From NCBI RefSeq assembly GCF_000004825.1, contig NW_008805070.1, forward strand, positions 1,922,001 through 1,986,000: a DNA stretch of 64,000 nucleotides, written 5' to 3'. The stretch is from Heterostelium album PN500 (lineage: Eukaryota > Evosea > Eumycetozoa > Acytosteliales > Acytosteliaceae). The notes below the pieces were generated by a model. It saw only the letters and a list, made by a program, of their open reading frames with translations. It was not told where the DNA came from and did not search any database. Both the position numbers and the translations under genes were made by a program. Shown here piece by piece: positions 1 to 10,552 of the stretch. The first letter of the stretch is position 1; every line of letters starts with the position of its first letter.

Positions 1-870
1 GTTTGCCATTCTCAGAGCATCCTCCAACTCCTTTATTCTCCTGCTTGCCATACCGGCATCATCTCTCTTTGATCTCTCTGATTGCTGCAGCTGTTGTTGT
101 AACTGTTGTAATTGTTGTAGTTGTTGTTGTAATTGTTGTTTTAATAACTCTGAATCAATAGATTGTGATGGTGGTGGTGATGATATATGTGAGGATTGCT
201 GAACAAAAGGTTGATGCTGTTGTTGTTGTACTTGTTGAACAACCGTAGGTATCTTCTTTCCGAAATCACAAATACAACTCTTTGTTAGTTCATTGTGTTG
301 TCGTTGCAATGACTCCAGTGCATTCTTTAGCTTTATGATTAGTGTATTCTTCTCGTCGATCTCCGATGTCAACTCTTGAATGCGGATGTTCATCTCGATG
401 GTGTCTTGATTGACACCGGAACTCTTGATACTCTCCTCCATGTAGTAGATCTTCATTTTCAAACTAAAGTTGATCTTCTTGTAGTACTCGCAGGTATCCT
501 CGAGATCTTTGAGATTCGACTTGACATCCTCGAGGTTGGTGCTGCTACTGGTGCGAGTGATACCGTGTTGCGCCATCTGATCGGTAGCATTCTTTACAAA
601 CTGATTGTAACTGACGCTGTTATCGCGAATACTATTGCTTAGCGAACCTTTGAAGCCGGCAATACTATCGAGCGATGAGACATCATCAAAGTAATCTACA
701 TCATCGATATTATGTAGGAAATCACCGAATCCAGAAAAGTTAGCGATACCACCATTCAGCCCGCCGACGTTATTACTACTGATACCAGACTGTGTTGTCG
801 ATCCACTACTTCCACTACCGCCAGTATTGATAAGACCATTCACACTCATCGGTGTATTTGACATGATCAT
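1..870 (-). CDS. CM1 (centrosomin N-terminal motif) coiled-coil protein, partial
   Basis: The gene runs off the left edge, so only its first 290 codons are here. An in-frame stop lies directly before the ATG at 870, which fixes the start. The N-terminus is Ser/Gly/Asn-rich. Around residues 118-148 it reads LKDLEDTCEYYKKINFSLKM followed by KIYYMEESI. This matches the Cnn_1N/CM1 motif pattern (KENFNLKLRIYFLEE) of centrosomin, CDK5RAP2 and Spc110-type proteins that bind gamma-tubulin complexes. A coiled coil with several Gln runs follows. In Dictyostelium a CDK5RAP2-like protein is known in the centrosome corona, so a microtubule-nucleation scaffold role is inferred. No intron is visible in this part. 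The motif match is by eye, and the rest of the protein is low complexity. Confidence 0.7.
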   Translation of the reverse strand, partial: MIMSNTPMSVNGLINTGGSGSSGSTTQSGISSNNVGGLNGGIANFSGFGDFLHNIDDVDYFDDVSSLDSIAGFKGSLSNSIRDNSVSYNQFVKNATDQMAQHGITRTSSSTNLEDVKSNLKDLEDTCEYYKKINFSLKMKIYYMEESIKSSGVNQDTIEMNIRIQELTSEIDEKNTLIIKLKNALESLQRQHNELTKSCICDFGKKIPTVVQQVQQQQHQPFVQQSSHISSPPPSQSIDSELLKQQLQQQLQQLQQLQQQLQQSERSKRDDAGMASRRIKELEDALRMAN

Positions 871-2375
871 TCAAAACCAAAAAAAAAAAAAAAAACTATA
901 AACAAACTCTATTCTATAAATAATTTTTCTTTTTTCTTGATAAATGAAATAAAAATAGAAAAAAAAAACAATAAAAAAATAAATAAACAATGTGAATATT
1001 TTCTATAAATAACTAAAAAGAGATGAAAATTTCTTTGTTTATTTTTTTTTTATTAATAAAGATAAAATGAACTATAGTATTATGAACAACAAATTTGCAA
1101 CATTTTTTTTTTAAAATTTTCGCGGTCAAAATTTTTTAAAAATTATAACTGTTAAATTTCAAGTCAAGGTATTAATTTGGATTCATTCCAAAGACCCTAA
1201 ACTAAATAGTTATTAATAAATATAAATATTAGTATTTTATATTTAACTTTAAATCTATTTGTTTTTTCTGTATTTTTTTTATTTTTGTTTTCTTTATTAC
1301 CAATTAAACAGTCTAATATTAGAGTTTGATCAAATTGTAGATAATAGATTTAACAATTTCCATTTTTTCTAACTCCTTTTCGAATAAAGATATTTTGATT
1401 CCTTAGAATTAGAATTAGAATGGTGTTTATTTGATGGTATCGAAGAAAACCAAAAAAAAAAAAAAAACCAATAATATCCCCCATTAAATTGTTTTGAACA
1501 TGAAGTGTTGTTTAATTGTCGGGATCGGATGTTTGATTATGAAGTTGAACAATTAATTAGTATTTATTTTCTTTTTTCTTTATTTATTTAGATTTAACAA
1601 ATATTTTTCAGCAAAAGTAGAAACATAAAAAAAACTCTGGGTACTTATGATTGAACCATCAAAAAAAATCAAACTCTTCTGTTTTTGGCAAAACATGTTG
1701 TGTTTTGTTTTAAAATTTTACACACAAGATTTTTATTTTTTACCAATAGAGAGAAAAACAAAATTGTTAAGAGTATGATGAAATTACTTTTCAAGATAGC
1801 AACTGGTAAACATAAGGTACAAATGATGAGTTGAGTCGCTCCAACTACACACTTTTGGTTGGTGATTGGGTGGTTTCATTATTAGTCAATTTCATAATTC
1901 CACCACCACAAACTATCGCTATTGATTTTGATCCCATCCATTTCAAAATTTCATTCATTTGTTCATTCATTTATTCATTCATATTCATTTAAACAAATAA
2001 ATAAAACAATTTTAATTAATATTTTATTCAAATAGTATAAATTTATTTATTTTATTTATTTTTAAAACCCGATATCCACAAAAAAACACACCCACTCATC
2101 TAGACACAATCTACACCCCAATTCATCTTATAACTTCACGAAAAACATCTGCTGCTCTGTACATTTTGTATAGTCTTTGTCTTGTTGTATTCTACTCTCT
2201 AAACAAAAAAAAAAAAACAAAAGAAAACAAAACAATTAACAAAAACAGAATAACATAAACATAACATAATAATAATAATATTAATAATTAAAATATATTT
2301 TAGTTTTTAAATAATATAATATCTTTATTTTTTTTAGTTATTTATATAAGTATTCTATTTTTAAACCTATCATAA
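871..2375. other. Divergent intergenic region
   Basis: This 1.5-kb AT-rich spacer lies between two divergent genes and should hold both promoters. I see long A and T runs but no gene. About 230-300 bases before the citrate synthase start there are C-rich boxes (ACACACCCAC near 2085-2095 and CTACACCCC near 2111). They resemble the CACCC/G-box type sites seen in regulated dictyostelid promoters. That link is inference. Confidence 0.5.
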
Positions 2376-4166
2376 ATGATGAGTTCTCCATTAGAATCAC
2401 CAACAACAGTGTCACCACCTAGCGGTAAGAACACTCTAACCGTAACTGATAATCGTACTGGTAAGACCTATGAGATTGCAATTACCAATGAAACATGTAA
2501 GGCACTCGATTTCCGTCCAATCAAAGAGAATCCGTCAGATTTCGGTACAATGTAAATATTATTAGTCTAATCGAAATATCATCGATCAACACACACATCT
2601 GCTGTTTACACATTGAATATTAATGTTGGTTGTTTCGATATTCTATAGGATTTACGATCCAGGTTATTACAATACTGCCGTTTGTAAATCACAGATTACA
2701 TATATCGATGGTGATCAAGGTATTCTAGAGTATCGTGGTTATTCTATCGAGGATTTGGCTGCCAACTCTTCATTCGTAGAGGTTGCTTATTTATTGATTT
2801 TCGGATCATTACCAAGTTCTGTATGTAACCAATAATAACTGAATAGATCTATTTCTTAGCAAAAAGAGATTGAAAACAAGTTAATATTAATTCAATGTTT
2901 TTTTTGTTATCATTTTAATATATTTAGAATCAACTTAATCTATGGAATTCAAAGATTATGAATCATACTTTTATTCATGAGAATCTTATTCAATTGATGA
3001 AATCTTTTAGATATGATGCACACCCAATGGGTATGCTCATCAGTTCAATGAGTGCAATGTCAACATTCTATCCAGAGGCTAACCCTGCATTGAAAGGTGC
3101 CGATATCTACAAGAACAAGGCATTGATGAACAAACAAATTTTTAGAATTCTTGGTAAATTACCAACTATCGCTGCTTGTGCTTATCGTCATAGAATTGGA
3201 AGGTAAATAACTTGCTAATAGTTAATAATAATGATAATTAAATAACTAATCAATAATATTATTTATTAAAATATAACAATATATAGACCATATAATAATC
3301 CAACCAATACATTATCATATACTGAAAACTTTTTATATATGTTGGATCGTTTATCAGAGACAAACTATAAGCCACATCCAGTACTCACAAGAGCTTTGGA
3401 TAAGTTGTTTATTATACACGCAGATCATGAATTGAATTGCTCTACTGCAACAATGAGACAGATTGCTTCGACTTTGGTCGATCCATACTCTGCTGTCGCC
3501 GGTGCTGCAAGTGCTTTGTATGGACCGTTGCACGGTGGTGCCAACGAAGCTGTATTGCGTATGTTGGAGCAAATCGGTAGTGTTGAGAACATTCCAAGCT
3601 TCTTGGAGGCCGTCAAGCAAAAGAAGCAACGTTTGATGGGATTCGGACATCGTGTATACAAATCGTACGATCCACGTGCCAAGATCCTGAAGGAGGTCAC
3701 TCAAGAGGTGTTTGCTTTGCTCGGAAAGAATCCGCTGATGGAGATTGCAACCGAGTTGGAGCGTCATGCCTTGACCGATCGTTACTTTATCGATAGACAA
3801 CTCTATCCAAACGTCGATTTCTACAGTGGTATCATCTACAAGACAATGGGATTCCCAACCGATATGTTCCCAGTGCTCTTCTCCATCCCAAGAGCTGCCG
3901 GATGGTTAGCTCACTGGGTTGAGGAACTCTCTGATGCTGATTTGAGAATCTTTAGACCAAGACAGATCTATCTTGGAAAGCGTGGTGAGAAATACATTCC
4001 ACTCGAGAACAGAGTTTCTCCACAAAACGAACTAAGCAGCTACGCCTCTGGTATGTCATCAAGAAGACAGGTATCCGATAACGACGAAACCAACGCCATT
4101 CCAAAGACTGCTAACGGTTCAAAATCAATGCTTTCACAATCTATTGAATCAACTTTTGGTAATTAA
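2376..4166 (+). CDS. cshA: Citrate synthase, peroxisomal/bacterial type
   Basis: The enzyme condenses acetyl-CoA and oxaloacetate to citrate. Four exons (2376-2551, 2649-2820, 2928-3202, 3287-4166) join in phase to 500 residues, the normal family length. The catalytic signatures are all present: [16 protein letters not shown] (active-site His), [14 protein letters not shown] (second His) and YPNVDFYSG (active-site Asp). [14 protein letters not shown] is typical of bacterial and plant-peroxisomal enzymes, not the animal mitochondrial form, so this is the likely counterpart of Dictyostelium CshA. No mitochondrial presequence, C-terminal SKL or clear PTS2 is visible, so the compartment is inferred from the subfamily. 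Two adjacent ATGs (2376 and 2379) could both serve as start. AATAAA lies about 30-40 bases after the stop. Confidence 0.9.
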
Positions 4167-4601
4167 AAAGTATGTGAATAACTTTATAAAAAAATGAAAT
4201 AAATAAATATGAATAATCTAATCTTGATTGTTTTTAATTAAAAAAATTAGATAAAATGAAGTTAATTTTAATGAATTTTAATAATATATTGTATATAGAG
4301 ATAAATAATCTCAGATAATCTAATTAGGTCAACTTTAGAAGTTTGAACCAAAAATTTATATTTTTTAATCTTTTTTTATCTTTTTTCTTTCTTTCTTTCC
4401 TTCTTTTTGTATGTACAACAAGAACATAATAAAATCCCTATCATATATGTATTTCATTTGAAATATAGCTAAGTTTGGTTAATAAATAAATAAATTTGTT
4501 TTTTATTATGATATATAAAAAATCCTATTCCTCCAAAGAGTAGGTGGGTAAAAAAAAACGTATATAAAACAACGTTGATAGAGAAAATATAATGTGTGAA
4601 T
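4167..4601. terminator. Convergent 3' region of citrate synthase and kinase genes
   Basis: Two genes converge here. AATAAATAAA near 4198-4207 is a plausible polyadenylation signal for the plus-strand gene. The rest is T-rich and A-rich sequence with no gene that I can support. Confidence 0.45.
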
Positions 4602-7600
4602 TTAAAAGGTATTGGTAAGGTAGTTTGTAATTTCTTCAAAGGAAGGTCGTTTGTTTGGATCTTCTGACCAACACCAAACCACCAGCTTCTTCCAATTGGG
4701 ATCACAGTTCTCTGGTAGCTCAGGACGTAGCTCTTTGCTTGCAACCAAAATACCTGCATTCATCGGTGGAATTCCAGCATATGGTTCCTCTCCAGTCAAG
4801 AGTTCCCAGATTACAATACCATAGGAATAGACATCTGCCTTGTGATTGTAACTCTCGTGTCTAAGAATCTCTGGAGCTGTCCATGCAACCGTTCCTATCG
4901 TTGTCATTGTCTGAGTGAATGAAGTCTCCCTTGCAATACCAAGATCAGCTATTTTTACATTGAAATGTTTATCCAATAAAAGATTACTAGATTTTAAATC
5001 TCTATGAATAATATCTTAATTATTAAAACAAAAATATATTAATATTCAAATTAATTATTATTAAAACTATTATTATGTTTTACTTACTTCTAGAATGAAG
5101 ATAACGCATTCCTCTAGCAATATCAAATGCAAATTGTAATATCAGTGTAGAGTCTAACTTGTTGTTGTTCTCTCTCGAGTGAATTAGATCGAATAGATTT
5201 CCTGTTGTTAAGAACTCCATAACAATACACATTGGATTTAAACAATATCCATAACAATTTACAAGATTAGGATGTTGTAATGAACCCAACAACTCTACTT
5301 CCGCTTTAAACTCGTTCATCATTTCCTCTTTGGCCTTGTCTCGAATTAGATTCAACTTCTTGACTGCCACCTCTTTTTGTTTCCATACACCTCTCAGCAC
5401 CTTTGAGAAATGACCTTTACCGATTTCCTTATCAATCTTTATATCTGGATAGTTTATCATTGTTACACTTGATGATATTGGTAGATTTGCTATAGTTATA
5501 ATTAAAAAAAATAGAATATTAATAAATGATTGTTTAGAAATAATACTACTATATATATATAGTTATGATTTAATTACTTACTTGTATTTGCAAACCAAAC
5601 ATCATCTAGGATATTACCATTTTGACCTTTACCACCACAAATAAAGAGTTTACTTTCATTCTTTACTAGACCATGATGTGAGTGTGGAGAGATTTGAAGA
5701 CCGGTTACTTTGGACCATTGCATTCTATAGGAGAGCGACCAGATATCTCTTTGGGTTACACCTTCACGTCGACCACCCACGATGATTAGATTGCGACCAA
5801 CTCTAACGGCGGCATGGAAAGAACGTTCCTGTGGAACCTCACCACCTCCATGGCTAGAGGGTGGAGGCATCCAGCTGTTGGTATCCAACTGTAGAATATT
5901 GATATCATTGAGATCTTTCAGCTTGTTGGTACCACCAAAGACAATCATCTTCTCACCAAGTATGGTTGTAGAGTGTCCGTAACGCTCGCTTGGTGGATTA
6001 CCAGTGAAGGCAAACGACGACCAAGTCATTGTCTCTGGGTCGAGCGTGTGTGAATCATTGAGAACCGACTCACCGTCGAAACCACCAAACAGTATGAACT
6101 TGTTGCCATAACGTGTCAAGGTGTGACCGATACGTGGTGATGGTGAGTAGCTGTTGATTCTTGGCTGAGACCAATGCACTGTGGAATCATCGATGATCGA
6201 TACCATATAGACCTTGTTGGACATCTTTCCATTGACCATTCCACCAAACAAATAGAATTTATTACCGATTCTACAAAAGTCATGAAGATAGATTGATTCT
6301 GGTGCAATCTTGGCACCGGTAACCTTGGGTGTCGTAGAAATTCCTTTCTCCATATCCATGAACTGTACAATATTGGCTGCATCCACTACACCTTCACCAC
6401 CAATAGTAACAATCGATTGACCATAAACTGTAATTGAATGTGACTAAGCAAATTGATATTATTAGCTAAAATTTATCACGATGTCTATTTTAATAGTTTT
6501 AAGTTTAACTAATACTTACAGCTCTTGGTGGATTTAGAGTAAACGGCGATTGTGCCCAATCAAGCTTTTCTTCGAGATTAGATGAAAGCTTTGTGAAATG
6601 AGTGATATTACTCTTTACTTTTTTAATACTCACTAGTTCAGACAATTCATTCTTGGTTTCTTTTGGTGCATCATTGTTGTTATTACCGCTCTCTTCGAGA
6701 TCAGAGTCATTTAATAGATTGGCGGATGTTTCATCTTGATCTATACTTTGATTACCAATATTATTATTATCATCATCGATACCTTCATGATTATTAGTTG
6801 ATTCATTATTAATGTTGGTGGTATTAGTGTTCTGACTATTATGTTGATTATGAATGTTATTCTTATAATTTAAATTATAGTTCAAGTATTGATTATAATA
6901 TTCTGGTGGTAATGAACGTCTATGATTATCATAGGGTCTAGTACGATAGAATGATGACGACTCTTCAGTTTGAAGAGGGAAGTTGATAAATGATGGTAAA
7001 TTGGTAGGAACTGTATTACTTCCACTTATTATTTGTGAATTTGATTCTTTGTTATTGTTGTTGTTGTTAATATTGTTGTTGTTGTTGTTAATATTAACAG
7101 ATGAATTGCTACTATTAGAAGATCCAGATGAAGATGATCTTGTATGATTCTTGATGGTTGGTGTTATCAACGAAGATGAAGATACAGTTCTACTGTTACT
7201 CAATCCACTGATACCGACACTACCAATACCCAAACCATTGTTGGAACTACTACCAGCACCACCAACACCACCTGTATTTGTAGATATTCCTCCGATGATG
7301 TCTTTGGCAATGTTACTCGATGATGCTTCGTAGAAATTAATCTTATCTTTAATATTGTTGTTGTGTGAAAGACGGTCATTGATATTGTCTTTGTTGATAT
7401 CGGTAAGAGATCTCTTGGTATCTGTGATATGGTAACGCTCATCGAGACACAAAAACAGATACGATATAATTACAGCGACAACTGGAAGTGGTAACCAGCC
7501 TCTTGACAACTCTGTCAGTAGATAGATAACCGATACCAACACCATTGAAACCACCAGATACAATTGATTGAACATCAACGTACCATGTACAACCACTGGT

Positions 7601-9708
7601 GGTCCTCTAATGATATCATTCAAATGAGTAAACCATCTCTTTAGATAACCATCTATTATCTCTTCCACTTGATTATTATCATTATTATTCTTATTTATAT
7701 TACTATTATTATTATTATCATTTTTAATTAAATTACTACTACTATTATTATTATTATTATTATTATTGTTGTTGTTGTTGTTGTTAATACTATTTACATT
7801 AGAATTACTATTTGAACTACTATTATTATTACTAGAACTATTTACAAAATTACCCAATATCTTTGATGGTGATATAGATCTAAAAGATGATGAAGATGAA
7901 GATGATAGTTCTTTAGTTGGACTAACTGAACTACCATTGTTATTTGACATATTATTATTACTATTATTATTATTATTATTATTATTGATTGTCGTCATTG
8001 AATTGTGGTTATTATTATTACTATTACTAGCGTTTAAATTATTATTATTTATAGTCTCCATTAAGTTTGGTGTTGAATAATATATTGGAGGTGCATTTGA
8101 AGAATGATGTACATTGTTGTTGTTGTTATGAGCAAGAGAAAATGAAATTCTTCTCTTTGTTAGAGGTGAAATTTGATTAATTTGTTGATGTTGTTGTTGT
8201 TGCAATGGTGGTTCTTTTAATTTATCAGCACCATCCATTAAGAGAGAGTGACTCCTATAACGAATACCTTTGGGATTGACTGTGGTAATGGTAGCCAGTC
8301 TTTAAAAAGAAACTATTATAAAAGTATTCTATTATTATTACAATTATACAAAAGTATTAAAGATCTAAGAAATTAATTGAAACACTTTGCAAACCACACT
8401 ATTATCTATTAACATAAAAAGCAACTATCTTCTTTATTTTCTTTCTTTTCTTTTCTTTTTTAATGTAATTTACAAATATAGTTAGTTTCAGAATTTGATT
8501 TGCTTTATTATTATAAATAACTAAATATATAAATAAAAAAATTAAAATAAAACTTAAAAATTGATTTTTTTTTTTTGTAAATATTAAAAATTTTGTAAAA
8601 AAAAAAAATTAAACATAAAAATCATAGTTTGCAAAGATGAACATTGCAACAAAGAATAATTTTAAAAATATAATTTTATTCTAATCAGGTTAAATTCATA
8701 AGAATTATCTTACCATATCATCTTTTAAAAAAAAGTGTGGGTGTGTGTGAAAATGTGTGTATATTTTTTCGAATACATACCAACAAAAATTATATTATAT
8801 ATAATAATAAATCTAAATTAATAATTGAGAATTATTTTTCGAATATTTATATCTTCAACATCAAAAATGTTTAAATTTAAAAAAGAAATTAAAATGTTAA
8901 AAAAAAAAGTTATAAAATAATGGGATGTTTTTAAAAAAAGTTTGTGTTAAATTCAAAGAAAAATAATTTCTGTTTTTTGTGGAACCATTTCAATAGCTAT
9001 ACAAATGACTTTCGAATCAACATAAAATTTTAATAGATAGATTTTAAAATAGATTTACATTTATTAAGTAATAAAAAATATTTTTTTGGGTATAATTTAA
9101 GATATCTTTTTGAACCAATTTAAAATCTAATGCTCTTAATTGATAAAGGTGGTTTTTCTAATTTAGATGAAATAAAACTTTATTGAAAGAAAAAAAAGAA
9201 AAATTAATTAAAGAAGTCAATTAAGTAAATATATATAAACTTACCCAAATGTATAAATATCTCCAGGTCTTATACCATCTTGGAAATCAGGAGCACCCAA
9301 TTCATTGATTTCTTCATTATATCTTGCATTCCAAATTGAAGAAGGTTTCAATAATTCGAATCCAACTGCATTGAAAGTGATCTTTCTTATTTTAATTCCA
9401 CAAATATTCTTAATTGATCCTTTAAATTGTGCTGAATCTGACCAAACACCATCAGTTGTTAAATTAAACTCTACTAAACTTTTTGCTTGATCTTTATTTA
9501 TTAATTTTTTTAAATATTAATATTATCATAACATAGATATTTTATATATAAAAATCCTACCTAATGGTCTACACATTGCAGAAGTGTAATCGGAAACACA
9601 AAACAATTGACCAAAACAACTTCGAGGACCACATAATTCCGATCCAGATATAATATTAATAAATAAAAATGTAAATAATACAAATGTTGAATATAGATAA
9701 ATTCTCAT
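4602..9708 (-). CDS. Kelch-repeat TKL protein kinase with N-terminal signal peptide and CBM49-like domain
   Basis: Six exons (9708-9561, 9491-9245, 8299-6520, 6443-5582, 5489-5088, 5014-4602) join in phase to 1283 residues. Residues 1-22 form a signal peptide. Residues about 60-140 resemble the carbohydrate-binding CBM49 fold (SIWN, then PGDIYTFG). A long Asn/Ser-rich stretch contains two close hydrophobic segments (about 378-395 and 402-417). Kelch repeats span about 705-1010. A tyrosine-kinase-like domain runs from about 1030 to the end, with glycine loop GKGHFSKV, AVKK lysine near 1056, HRDLKSSN, DLG in place of DFG, and GTVAWTAPEI. The kinase resembles the Dictyostelium DRK group. The joins downstream of 8299 are firm. 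The two upstream exons cross a 945-bp intron and could instead be a separate small secreted-protein gene, with the kinase starting at 8238. The FG|LATI join fits the end of a CBM49 domain. Confidence 0.75.
8300..9244 (-). other. 945-bp putative intron or intergenic promoter
   Basis: The donor is GG|GTAAGT and the acceptor TTTAAAG|A. The flanking exons match in phase (2 then 1). Most introns in the window are 70-200 bp, so this one is exceptional. It contains GT-rich boxes (GTGTGGGTGTGTGTG near 8738) and long A/T runs that would also suit a promoter. No coding sequence is visible inside. Confidence 0.5.
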
Positions 9709-10552
9709 TCTCTATGTTTTTTTCTATTTTAGATATTAATTAATAAATATTGTTTTTAAAAAATGTACAAACAAATAAAAAATGATAATAATACGAAAAC
9801 CAGTCAATCAACATTATGAAAGTATTAAATCTTAATCTACAATTTATTTAATTTAAATAATTTAAACCATTTGATTGAAATGATATATAGAATCATAGAA
9901 TAAAGATACTTTAGATATGTATATTAGTGGATCGTTTTTTTTGTATTTTATATAAACATAAAAAAAAAAAAAAAAAAGAAGTTAAACAATCAGACAAATC
10001 AAAAAGTGAGTGGGTTGTGTGTGTATATAGGGGGTTATAGTTTAACATTTTTTTTTTTAATTTGTATTTAAATTATTCATTTTTTTTTATTTTTATGTTT
10101 GATTTATTGTGTGTGTGTATTTGGAGGAGTGACTGTTGATCAAAGACTGACATCCTTTTAAATTATTTGTTATTTTGGTTTTGTGTAGGGTATAATGATT
10201 ACTGATGATGATTTCTGATGATGTTGATAATTTTGGCTTTATATGTACAGATATACTATTATATATATGTGAATTGATTTATAAATAATAATAAATTCTA
10301 TTATCTTTTTACTTTTGTTTAACAGTTTTTACTATTTTATCAAATAAAGGCTGTTAGGAGTAGCTGATGGTTGATAGAGTTGGATTGAATATGAATGTAT
10401 AACAATAACAAATCGATTTTTAACAATGTTGTAGTTGGGTAGGAAATGTAGAGTGATGTTGTGATAGGTTTGATGGTTTAGAGGAATGTATGAAGTCTGT
10501 GTATTTGATTGATTCCTTTTAATATAATTGAATATCAGATATTCACAGATCA
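9709..10552. other. Upstream region of the kinase gene
   Basis: This spacer lies between the kinase start and the 3' end of the Sds3-like gene. It contains a GT-rich block (GAGTGGGTTGTGTGTGTATA near 10007) and a second one near 10111 (GTGTGTGTATTTGG). No gene is seen. Confidence 0.4.
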
